A DNA stretch of 64,000 nucleotides, taken from Clostridium_AD estertheticum_D. GTDB lineage: Bacteria > Bacillota > Clostridia > Clostridiales > Clostridiaceae. The notes below the pieces were generated by a model, which had not been told where the DNA came from, did no database searches, and worked only from the letters and a program-made list of their open reading frames with translations. Shown piece after piece: positions 18,213-27,100 of the stretch. The stretch's first letter is position 1. Every line of letters starts with the position of its first letter. Position numbers and translations under genes: made by a program. The stretch spans positions 76,390-140,389 of the forward strand of contig NZ_JAHLDM010000011.1 in assembly GCF_018861295.1 (NCBI RefSeq), in the 5' to 3' direction.

Positions 18213-19265
18213 TTACAATTTTGAAAGGTAGCTAATTTCTACTATAGTTCCTTCTCCTACATTAGACTTTATATTGATTTTATGACCTAATTCATCAGCT
18301 ACAAGCTTAACCATATATAACCCAATCCCTGATGACTTCTTATTATTTCTACCATTACTTCCAGTAAAAAAAGCCTCAAATACTCTTGATATATCTTCTT
18401 TCCTTATACCTATCCCTTTGTCTTCTACATATAATGTTATATAATTATCATCTTCCACTAAACTAAAGGTAACGTAGCTATTTTCTTTTTCTGAATACTT
18501 TATTGCATTAGTTATTATCTGATCTAACATATACTTTGACCACTTTTTATCTGTGTATATATAATATTTTTCATCTATAATAACCTTTGGGTATACTTTA
18601 CTATATATAAATTCTCTTTTTTTATTATTAACAGCACTATTTACGAGCTCCCTTAGGTTAACTTTCTCAGGAATATAATCTTTTGAAAATTCATCTAGTC
18701 TAAACAAATTAAGTGTTTCCTCTAAGTTATCCTGCAACTTCTTATTCTCTTCCAATATATCATAAATAAAATCACTATTTTCTAAATCTTTTAAGGGTAT
18801 TTCAGAAGATACACCGTCAGTATTACGACACCGCTTATAATGATTTAGACCCTTTTCAGAGGCTAAATCTATAACTGTTATAGATGTTTTCATATTGTGA
18901 ACCCATTGAGCCATAAGGGTATCTCTTTCCTTTATTCTGTTTTTCATTTTATAAAACTTATTGATATAGTTATCATGTATTTCATTGATAACTTCAAAAA
19001 CTTCTACATTATTATCAAATTTGCCCTTATAATTCGGACTTGTTTTAGCTTCATTAATTCTTATATAGAAATTGTTATACTCAATAATTTTATAAATAAT
19101 GAAAATCATTAAGAAGAATAAGCTTACAGCTATAGGATATATAATTTCTCTACTATTAAATATTAAATAATAAAAACTCACTAAAACTACAGTATTTAGT
19201 AAATATATATTTATGGCAGCTTTTTCTTTTTTCAAAACCACTAATATTAATTTAGTTAAACACAT
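18213..19265 (-). CDS. Intramembrane-sensing histidine kinase, BceS-like
   Basis: A 350-residue kinase with two N-terminal membrane helices separated by only a few residues (about 8-26 and 31-50), so it has no real extracellular sensor. This is the BceS design, in which the transporter itself does the sensing. The phosphoacceptor histidine is in MAQWVHNMKTS. The N-box is in QIITNAIKYSE and the G-box in EDKGIGIRKED. The start ATG lies 14 bases inside the regulator gene, with GAGGAG upstream. Confidence 0.9.
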   Translation of the reverse strand: MCLTKLILVVLKKEKAAINIYLLNTVVLVSFYYLIFNSREIIYPIAVSLFFLMIFIIYKIIEYNNFYIRINEAKTSPNYKGKFDNNVEVFEVINEIHDNYINKFYKMKNRIKERDTLMAQWVHNMKTSITVIDLASEKGLNHYKRCRNTDGVSSEIPLKDLENSDFIYDILEENKKLQDNLEETLNLFRLDEFSKDYIPEKVNLRELVNSAVNNKKREFIYSKVYPKVIIDEKYYIYTDKKWSKYMLDQIITNAIKYSEKENSYVTFSLVEDDNYITLYVEDKGIGIRKEDISRVFEAFFTGSNGRNNKKSSGIGLYMVKLVADELGHKINIKSNVGEGTIVEISYLSKL

Positions 19266-19920
19266 AACCTACTCCTCGTTTTGTAACAATTGAATTTTTA
19301 GTTTCCAAATCTTTAAGTTTCTTTTTAACCCTAGTTATATTCACCGTTAAGGTATTATCATCAATAAAATCCGTGTCATCCCATAATGTTTCTAGCAATT
19401 GTTCCCTAGTTATAACCTTTCCACAATTACTCATAAATAACTTTAGTAATTTGTATTCATTTTTACTAAGCTCTACTATCTTTTCTTCAAACATTAGCCT
19501 CATACTATCACTGTTCAAAGTTAATCCGCAAATATTAAAATCTTCAGTAACAACAACACTATTTGTTCTTCGCAGCACAGCATTTACCTTTGCAAGTAAT
19601 ATGCCCATACCAAAAGGCTTTGTTATATAATCATCTGCCCCTAGCTCCATTCCTCTGATTTGTTCACCCTCTTCACTTCTAGCTGAAACAATAATTACTG
19701 GAACATTAGATTTATTTCTAATGATCTTTAAAAAGTAAAAACCATCAAAAGTTGGAAGGTTAATATCTAATATTATAAGATTAGGCTCTATATGCTGAAC
19801 ATCTTCTAATACATTGTCGAAATCATTTAAGAGAATAGTCTTATAATCATAAGCATTTAAATATTCCTGCATATACTTTTTTAATTTTAAATCGTCTTCT
19901 ATTATTAAAACTTTATTCAT
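19252..19920 (-). CDS. OmpR-family response regulator, BceR-like
   Basis: A 222-residue regulator. The receiver domain has the acidic pair D9/D10, the phosphorylation site D52 in ILDINLP and the conserved lysine in YITKPFG. The C-terminal winged-helix DNA-binding domain includes LSKNEYKLLKLF and the typical RVKKKL...RGVGYVF ending. It should activate the transporter genes downstream in response to the kinase. Ribosome binding site AGGAGA. Confidence 0.93.
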   Translation of the reverse strand: MNKVLIIEDDLKLKKYMQEYLNAYDYKTILLNDFDNVLEDVQHIEPNLIILDINLPTFDGFYFLKIIRNKSNVPVIIVSARSEEGEQIRGMELGADDYITKPFGMGILLAKVNAVLRRTNSVVVTEDFNICGLTLNSDSMRLMFEEKIVELSKNEYKLLKLFMSNCGKVITREQLLETLWDDTDFIDDNTLTVNITRVKKKLKDLETKNSIVTKRGVGYVFN

Positions 19921-20086
19921 AGTTAATCTCCTAATTTTATATTTATAATGCTAATTATACCATTTTTTAAAGTGTTAAGATTATATTTGAAATTAAGGAT
20001 ACTTTAATAATTGTCGTCAAATTTTCCACTAAAGCACCTTCAAAAAAATAAAAAGGCACAAGAAGATTTAAATTTAATGATATAGC

Positions 20087-20116
20087 AAAAAGACTGTACT
20101 ATTTTAAGTACAGTCT
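20087..20116 (-). terminator. Terminator downstream of the class I aldolase
   Basis: AAGACTGTACT (20090-20100) pairs with AGTACAGTCTT (20106-20116). On the minus strand a short T run follows. It is about 100 bases beyond the aldolase stop. Confidence 0.7.
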
Positions 20117-20217
20117 TGATTGCCAATATAAGAAAGTATGAACTATCATTGTTAACTTATACTCTTATAGCAGACTAATTTAATTTAATAGATTAAATTT
20201 CGGAATAAATATCTACA

Positions 20218-21105
20218 TTATTTGATAGATGCATCATAAATTGTTCCAATTGAATTGGATAACATCAAATTGAATTCTTTATCTGTTTGCTTTGCAGTCA
20301 ATCCTTGCGATAATGCACGGGAAAAACTAGCTATCAGTCCATGATTATGCGTAAGTTTTTCATTTGCTTCACTTTGAGTGTACCCTCCTGATAAAGCCAC
20401 AACACGTACAACATGTGGATTATCCATTAAATCATAATAGAAGTTATCTTCCGTTGGTATTGAAAGTTTAAGCATTACTTTGACATCTTTGTCAAGGAGT
20501 GATAATTGATTAGAAATCTCAGATTTTAATATTTTTTCTGATTTTTCCTTATCCCTGCTGTGGATATCGACCTCTGGTTCGATAATTGGAACTAACCCAG
20601 CTTCAAATATTTTCTTGCCAATATCAAACTGTTGCTCAACTACTTTTCGAATTCCTTCTGAATTGGCTTCTTTAATAACTGAACGCATTTTTGTCCCAAA
20701 AACATTTTTTTCACTCGCCCGTTTTAAGAGTCCCTCCAAATTTGGAATCGGCTTCATGAGTTGAACACCATTTTCCATTTCAGCCAGCCCTTTATCGATC
20801 TTTAGAAAAGGCACGACCCTTTTGTTTTCCCAAAGAAAATCTGCAGTAAATTTATCACCAATCTTACGATCCATAGTATTTTCAAATAAAATAGCACCCA
20901 AAATATGCTTTGAATTGAATGTAGGGTTCATTATAATACGCGTTCTCATCTCGTGTACTAAATTAAACATCTCTTCGTCATTTGAAAAACGTTCTTCCGA
21001 AATGCCATACTGCAGAAGTGCCTTAGGAGTACTTCCCCCACTTTGGTCTAAAGCAGCGATAAATCCTTTTCCAGCATGCATTTGGTCCATTTGTTCCTTA
21101 TTCAT
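20218..21105 (-). CDS. fda: Class I fructose-1,6-bisphosphate aldolase
   Basis: Cleaves fructose-1,6-bisphosphate through a Schiff base. The N-terminal GKGFIAALDQSGGSTPKAL and the lysine-bearing segments FLKIDKG and VMLKLSIP match the short bacterial (Staphylococcus/Lactobacillus-type) class I enzyme of about 295 residues. The frame opens at 21123, but AAAGGGGA precedes the ATG at 21105. The gene is visibly less AT-rich than its neighbours, and clostridial glycolysis normally uses a class II aldolase, so horizontal acquisition is likely. Confidence 0.92.
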   Translation of the reverse strand: MNKEQMDQMHAGKGFIAALDQSGGSTPKALLQYGISEERFSNDEEMFNLVHEMRTRIIMNPTFNSKHILGAILFENTMDRKIGDKFTADFLWENKRVVPFLKIDKGLAEMENGVQLMKPIPNLEGLLKRASEKNVFGTKMRSVIKEANSEGIRKVVEQQFDIGKKIFEAGLVPIIEPEVDIHSRDKEKSEKILKSEISNQLSLLDKDVKVMLKLSIPTEDNFYYDLMDNPHVVRVVALSGGYTQSEANEKLTHNHGLIASFSRALSQGLTAKQTDKEFNLMLSNSIGTIYDASIK

Positions 21106-21231
21106 ATAATTATCCCCTTTCATTTTTATTACTAAGTAATATCTTTAATTACATTATAACACTTATTAAGTACAGATATACAACAATATTTCCATAAATA
21201 AGGAATTTAGAACACCGTGTTTTTTACTACA

Positions 21232-21603
21232 CTATTCCATGCTATTCCATATTGGACATATAAAATAATATAACATTAATGATAATATTATTATAACTAC
21301 CATATACATAATCGCACCTAATATAAAACTAGAAGAAGTTATAAAACCTGTTACTATTGAAATCAAGCAAGCAGAGATATATAAGTACCAGCCTAACTTC
21401 TTCCAGCTAAACATTAGTATAAAACCTATAAGTTGAATTAAAGCTAAAATTATTGTTCTTAATGCATAGGCATTCATTAATCCTCCTGGTTGTCTTGAAA
21501 AAGAATATAAATTATCTAGTATACTTAAGCTATATACTACTATTAATACCAATAAAATTACTGTTAACCCCACTCCCCTTTCTTTGTTCTCCTTGACCAC
21601 CAT
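21232..21603 (-). CDS. Small four-helix membrane protein, unknown
   Basis: 123 residues with four hydrophobic segments at about 12-32, 46-64, 70-90 and 94-115. Polar ends only. No family is recognised. The start follows GGGGGATGATAA. Confidence 0.6.
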   Translation of the reverse strand: MVVKENKERGVGLTVILLVLIVVYSLSILDNLYSFSRQPGGLMNAYALRTIILALIQLIGFILMFSWKKLGWYLYISACLISIVTGFITSSSFILGAIMYMVVIIILSLMLYYFICPIWNSME

Positions 21604-21733
21604 TTATCATCCCCCATAATATTTGATCACATATTGATATTGATGCCTTTTTTCTATGTAGCTTAATAATACTTATGTTACATTTGTTGATTTTAAACCA
21701 TATAATAATAATTTATATTTATTTTTTACCATT

Positions 21734-21782
21734 GTAATACGATGCATATGGTGGTAAACTAATTTTAAGTAGTAATACGATG
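21734..21782 (+). promoter_or_regulatory. Direct repeat GTAATACGATG upstream of padR
   Basis: The 11-mer GTAATACGATG occurs at 21734-21744 and again at 21772-21782, 38 bases apart (just under four helical turns), the second copy ending at the ribosome binding site. It is well placed to bind the PadR-family regulator encoded just downstream (autoregulation). Confidence 0.45.
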
Positions 21783-21797
21783 TACGGAGGTGACTTT

Positions 21798-22118
21798 ATG
21801 GATAAAGAAATAATGAAGGGTAGCATTGATATTTTTATACTTTCTATAATTAGTAATCAAGATACCTATGGTTATGAAATTGCAAAATGTATTAAGAGTA
21901 AAAGCGAGGGTACATATGCTATGGGAGAAGGTACATTATATCCTGCATTAAAGAGACTAGAAGAAAAAAAACTAGTAGAATCGTACTGGCAAAAAAATGA
22001 ACTGTCAGGTAAACGAAAATATTATAAGATTACTGATGAAGGGAAAATAACATTAAATGAAAAAATAAATCAATGGAATAAAGTAACGAGTTTAATTAAT
22101 ATTTTTAAGGAGGAGTAA
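21798..22118 (+). CDS. PadR-family transcriptional regulator
   Basis: A 106-residue winged-helix protein of the short PadR class. The opening MKGSIDIFILSIISNQDTYGYEIAK, the wing region GEGTLYPALKRLEEKKLV and GKRKYYKITDEGK are diagnostic. TACGGAGGTGACTTT places the start at ATG 21798 rather than the in-frame ATG at 21780. The next gene starts two bases after its stop, and this PadR/membrane protein pairing is a common Firmicute unit in which PadR represses its partner in response to membrane-active compounds. Confidence 0.92.
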   Translation: MDKEIMKGSIDIFILSIISNQDTYGYEIAKCIKSKSEGTYAMGEGTLYPALKRLEEKKLVESYWQKNELSGKRKYYKITDEGKITLNEKINQWNKVTSLINIFKEE

Positions 22119-22119
22119 T

Positions 22120-23052
22120 ATGGACACATTTAATGCTTATATTAAAGAACTTTTAAACGAGAGAGGTATAAATGAATGCGATAAAAAAGATTTGGAATTT
22201 GAGATTAGAGACCATCTCATGCTTTTAGAAAATGAATATTTAAATAAAGGACTATCTGAAAAAGATGCAATTAAATTATCAATTAGAGACTTTGGCGAAA
22301 GCAACTTTATAGGAAATAGTATTAAAAAAAATTTACCTTCACATAATAAGTACATTGATTTTACAGTTAAAGAACGGATTCAATGCTTATTAGGCATGTT
22401 CTTAGTATATTTCGTTTTTATTTTTATTCTTTCATATGTAACATTTTTTAGCCAAATTTTTGATTCTATATTTTATTATATAGACATGGCTATAGTGGTT
22501 ACACTTACTTCATTTATATTCGTAAATAAAAAAGTAAATAACAATAAAAACAAGGTTAAAAATATAATTAGTATTAATATACAGTTCTTCATAATCGAAA
22601 AAATATTTATGTCCTTGTTTATTTTAATTGTTAGTAGCATTACAGGTGTATATGATTTTTCTTTACTTAATACATATATTTTTAATTGGATATATATTTT
22701 GAGTTTTATATTGTTAACATCATGTTCTGTTATCATTACTAAATATGTAATGAACAAAGTAACTCTTAATTTGAAAAATAATTATAATACTACTATTACC
22801 TCTACGTTTTTATTTATTATATCAATACTATTTATAATAATGTATATACTAATTCCAAATAGATTTTACGTATTAAGAAAGATAATAATCGGTATACTTG
22901 GTTCCGATATTACAAATGTGAGTAAAAATATATTTTTCATGGTAATCAACAACAATTTAGTAATTCCTAATATAGGACTTGTGATTCTAATAATACTCTG
23001 TATTAGATTAATCCTTCATATAAAGAAAAAAGGAATAGAAAGCCTATTATAA
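22120..23052 (+). CDS. Membrane protein with N-terminal permease-prefix/HAAS-like domain
   Basis: A 310-residue protein. The soluble N-terminus (about residues 1-75, with EIRDHLMLLENEYLNKGLSEKDAI and RDFGES) matches the prefix domain found beside PadR regulators. Seven or so membrane helices follow from about residue 90. The ribosome binding site AAGGAGGAG lies inside the end of padR. It is the probable target of PadR control. Transported or sensed compound unknown. Confidence 0.75.
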   Translation: MDTFNAYIKELLNERGINECDKKDLEFEIRDHLMLLENEYLNKGLSEKDAIKLSIRDFGESNFIGNSIKKNLPSHNKYIDFTVKERIQCLLGMFLVYFVFIFILSYVTFFSQIFDSIFYYIDMAIVVTLTSFIFVNKKVNNNKNKVKNIISINIQFFIIEKIFMSLFILIVSSITGVYDFSLLNTYIFNWIYILSFILLTSCSVIITKYVMNKVTLNLKNNYNTTITSTFLFIISILFIIMYILIPNRFYVLRKIIIGILGSDITNVSKNIFFMVINNNLVIPNIGLVILIILCIRLILHIKKKGIESLL

Positions 23053-23127
23053 TAGGTCTCTCAGCCCTCTCCTACTCTCAATCAACAATAATGATAATTT
23101 TGATGTTTTTCTTGGATTATGCTAACA

Positions 23128-23191
23128 AAAGTATATATTGCGTATAATGCATTTGAACAAGCCTTATAATTCCTAATTTATTTTAATTACA
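23128..23191. repeat. Truncated copy (one arm) of palindromic repeat family 2
   Basis: The stretch from AAGTATATATTGCG to TAATTTATTTTAATTAC aligns with the left arm of the complete element at 41033-41221 (shared blocks TATATATTG, TTGAACAA, CCTTA, TAATTTATTTTA). The central hairpin and the right arm are missing. It directly precedes a family 1 copy. Confidence 0.65.
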
Positions 23192-23246
23192 CAAACTAAG
23201 ATTTTGTAACACTCGTTATATGCCATCTTTCACACTACTAAACAAC

Positions 23247-23480
23247 AATTTTCTTAGGAGTAACTTGCAACAAGAAACGAAATGATAATTAAATTTCCAT
23301 TTAATAATTCTCCTTTTGCGAATGTAAAATCCCCTTAAGACTGCCAGGACGGCAGTCTAGTGAACCTGAGGCAGAATGCCGAATGAGAGCACGTAACAAT
23401 TAAGAATTGTTACGCGCCACAGAGGACTACCCAGAGGTTGAGAATTTTACAAGAACAAAAGATTAGAATTCCTTATTATA
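23247..23480. repeat. Palindromic repeat family 1, copy A (degraded)
   Basis: Same order of parts as the complete copies: outer arm with CTTTTGCGAATGTAAAATCCCC, hairpin GACTGCC-AGGAC-GGCAGTC (23339-23357), GAACC linker, second hairpin GGC-AGAAT-GCC (23370-23380), then the closing arm. An extra hairpin (GTAACAATT...AATTGTTAC) is inserted before the closing arm, whose distal part is eroded. Confidence 0.8.
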
Positions 23481-23532
23481 ATAATTTATATTTATTATTT
23501 AAATAAATATAAATTATGTTATCTTTTTATTA

Positions 23533-23580
23533 CCCTACATCCTGCATTAAAGAGTCTTGAAAAAAACTAGTATAATCTTG
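23533..23580 (+). pseudogene. Remnant of a padR-like gene
   Basis: CATCCTGCATTAAAGAG, then TTGAAAAAAACTAGTATAATC, closely match the segment of the intact padR gene at 21938-21984 that encodes YPALKRLEEKKLVES. The flanks have no open frame and the segment itself runs into a stop. It is about 1.6 kb from the intact gene and probably the leftover of a duplicated or older padR unit. Confidence 0.55.
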
Positions 23581-23737
23581 TTAGCAAAGTCAAGAAATGC
23601 CTAGGTTAAAACATAAAAACGTAGAAGCTAAAAAATGCTACTCATTTTTAAATGCTTTAGAATAGAATAAAATCATCCCTCCGGGATTAAAATATATGGA
23701 GTGCTAATAGTTTCAAAATCCACTAATATTCTTAAAT

Positions 23738-23774
23738 GGAGGGACATAACAAATATTAATTGTTATGTCCCTCC
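23738..23774. terminator. Strong 15-bp hairpin in gene-free region
   Basis: GGAGGGACATAACAA pairs perfectly with TTGTTATGTCCCTCC over a 7-base loop. The inner part recurs in the hairpins at 60893-60920 and, in varied form, inside repeat copy A. No gene ends here, so it may be a small repeat rather than a working terminator. Confidence 0.55.
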
Positions 23775-23867
23775 TTTAGTCTGATTACAATTTTTTTCAT
23801 TACATAAACTAATATTACAGGCTACCGCCTATAAGAATCATGGATGAACGCGGAGTAATGAAATATG

Positions 23868-24100
23868 AAATTTCTCCGGAGTGACTTGCAACTAGAAATG
23901 ACAAAACTATTGCAATTTCATTTAGTAATTCTTCTTTTGCGAGTGTAAAATCCCCGTAAGACTGCCAGGACGGCAGTCTAGCGAACCCGAGATAGGACGT
24001 CGAGTGTGAGAGTTAGGGGATTTTATACAAGCAAAAGATTAGAATTTCTTAATGCAATTTCTAGTTTCGAGTTCGGTTGCAATTCACCCAGGAGAAATTT
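23868..24100. repeat. Palindromic repeat family 1, copy B (complete)
   Basis: Inverted ends AAATTTCTCC...GCAAC and GTTGC...GGAGAAATTT enclose a near-complete long palindrome of 233 bases. Outer stem GTGTAAAATCCCC (23943-23955) pairs with GGGGATTTTATAC (24016-24028). Inside are GACTGCC-AGGAC-GGCAGTC (23960-23978) and GAT-AGGAC-GTC (23991-24001). It ends eight bases from the stop codon of the minus-strand activator gene, so it forms that gene's 3' untranslated region. No protein is encoded. Confidence 0.85.
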
Positions 24101-24107
24101 ATACTTT

Positions 24108-27100
24108 TTAGTCTTCCTTTTTGTCACTAGCTGCCTCATCATAAGCAGTTTTTATTTCTTCTTCACTCTTAAGATTTTTAAAAGCAATAGACATCATAAG
24201 TTTAATCCTATTAATTTGATTTACCTCACTTGCACCTGGATCATAATCTATAGCCGTGATATTAGCACCTTTATTTCTTCTCTTTAATTCCTTAATCATT
24301 CCTTTACCTGATACATGATTAGGTAGACAAGCAAAAGGTTGTACACAAACTATATTTTTTGTGCCACTTTCAATAAGTTCAACCATTTCAGCTGTTAAAA
24401 ACCAGCCTTCTCCTGATTGATTACCTAAAGATATAATAGGAGATGCTATAGCCGCTAATTCCTGTATTGTTTTTGGAGGAGTAAATCTTTTACTCTTTTC
24501 AAGAACTAATTTCATATGTTTTCTATAACTTTCTATATATTGAATAGCCACATTATTTATTATTTTATCAGTTCTACTTTTACCTAAATACTTATATTTA
24601 AAGTCAGCATCGTAAGCACAGTATAAGAAAAAGTCAATTAAATCTGGCATAACTGCCTCTCCACCCTCTTTTTCAATAACATCTATAATATTATTGTTAG
24701 CTATGGGATCGAATTTAACTAAAATTTCTCCAACTAGTCCTACCTTAGGTTTAATAATATTTTTAATTTCTAAAAGATCAAATTCAGAGACAATGCCAGT
24801 TATATTGTTTTTAAACTCTTTATTTTTTCCTTCTGCTACTGCTATCTTGCATACTTTTACCCATTTTTCATAAAGCAAATTAGCTGAGCCTTCTACAACT
24901 TCATAAGGCCTAACCTTGTATAGTACTCGCATAAGCAAGTCACCATAAACTAAAGCCATAAATGATTTCTTAATTATTGGATAACTAAATTTAAAACCTG
25001 GATTTTTCTCAAGTCCAGCAGCATTTAAAGATATAACTGGTACCTGTGGAAAACCTGCGTCCTTAATCCCTTTTCTAAGGAATCCAATGTAATTTGTTGC
25101 CCTACATCCCCCACAGGTTTGAGAGATTATAACAGATGTATTCTCTACATCATATTTGCCTGACTTAAGAGCAGCAATTAGTTGCCCAACAACTATTATT
25201 GTAGGATAACAAGCATCATTGTTTACATATTTTAATCCTTCATCTACAGCTTTAGTATCTACTGATGGCAGTATTTGTAGATTATATCCTGATGAATTAA
25301 AGGCTTCCTGTAAAAATTGAAAATGTATAGGCGACATTTGTGGGCATAAAATTGTATGTTTCTTTCTCATTTCTTTTGTAAATATAATTTTTTTATCAGG
25401 CTCTTGTACTTTGCTTGGCAATACACCATTCTTATCTCTTTCATAAAGTGCAGCTTTTAAAGATCTAATTCTAATTCTTGCTGCTCCCAAATTATTACCC
25501 TCATCAATTTTTAAAGTTGTATATATTTTACCATTATCTTCGAGTATTTGAGCAACCTGATCTGATGTTACTGCATCAAGTCCACATCCAAAAGAATTTA
25601 GTTGAATAAGTTCAATATTGGGCTCTTTTGATACAAAACTTGCTGCTGCATATAACCTAGAATGATAAACCCACTGATCCACCGCTCTTAAAGGCCCTTC
25701 AATAATGCCTAAATGAGCCACAGAATCTTCTGTAAGTACCGGCATATCAAAATCAGTAATAACACTTGGAATCCCGTGATTAATTTCTGGGTCTATATGA
25801 TAAGGTCTGCCAGCGAGTACTATACCCCTTTTCCCTGTTCTCCTAATATATTCTACAACTTCTTCACCTTTATTTCTAATATCTAATTTAACCTTTTCAG
25901 TTTCAGTCCATGCTAGCTCAGCCGCTATAACAACTTCCTTTTTGCTAATTCCAAAACTAACTAGTTCATCTGCTAATCTCTTATCTAGTGCCTTCTTATT
26001 ATCTAAAGAAATAAACGGATTAAGGAACCTAACATTTCTTTCTTTTAATATATCCATATTGTTTTTTATTACCTCAGGATATGAAGTTACTATAGGACAA
26101 TTATAATGATCATCCGCATTTTTTCTTTCTTTTTTTTCATATGGAATACAAGGATAAAATATTAAATCTATGCCCTTATTTATAAGGCTCATTATATGTC
26201 CATGTGCAATTTTAGCAGGGTAACAAGCAGACTCTGATGGAATTGTTTCTATTCCCATTTCGTATACCTTTTTAGATGATCTTTGGGATAACTCTACTCT
26301 AAATCCTAAATTCGTAAAGAAAGTAAACCAAAACGGATAATTTTCATATAAATTAAGCACTCTTGGAATTCCTATTGTTCCTCTTTTCGCTTCTTCTTTT
26401 TTTAGTGGAATATAATTAAATATTCTTTTATATTTATAATCATAGACATTAGGTATTTCCTCTTTTTTGTTACTAAGTCCTAGTGCTTTTTCACAGCGAT
26501 TACCAGATATAAATTCCCGATCATTATCAAATTTATTAATTGTGAGAACACATTGATTAGCACACTGCTTGCATCTTCCCATGGTTGTCTCGATAGCTAG
26601 GTTGTCCAATTGTTCTAACGATAATAATGTAGAAACTCTGCCTTCTTCATCTCTTTCTTTTGCAATAAGTGATGCACCAAATGCACCCATTAGACCTGCA
26701 ATATCTGGTCTTACAGCCTCTCTTCCTGAAATAATCTCAAAAGCGCGAAGTACGGCACTATTATAAAAAGTTCCCCCTTGAACTATTATCTTTTTGCCCA
26801 TGTCTTTTGGATCTCTTATTTTAATAACCTTTTGAAGTGCATTTTTTATTACCGAATAAGAAAGTCCTGCAGATATATCACCTACAGAAGCCCCTTCCTT
26901 CTGAGCCTGCTTAACTCTCGAATTCATAAATACAGTGCACCTTGAACCTAAGTCAACTGGCCTTTTAGCCTTTAATGCCACCTCTGCAAACTCTGCTACT
27001 TCCATATTTAAAGAGTGAGCAAATGTTTCTATGAAAGAACCGCAACCAGATGAACAAGCTTCATTTAACATTATACTATCAATTACTCCATTTTTTACTT

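Noticed and set aside
23247..24100. Family 1 repeats as ends of one composite transposon around 23480-23868
   Set aside because: The DNA between copies A and B encodes no transposase, and the copies are themselves full palindromes rather than terminal repeats of a larger element.
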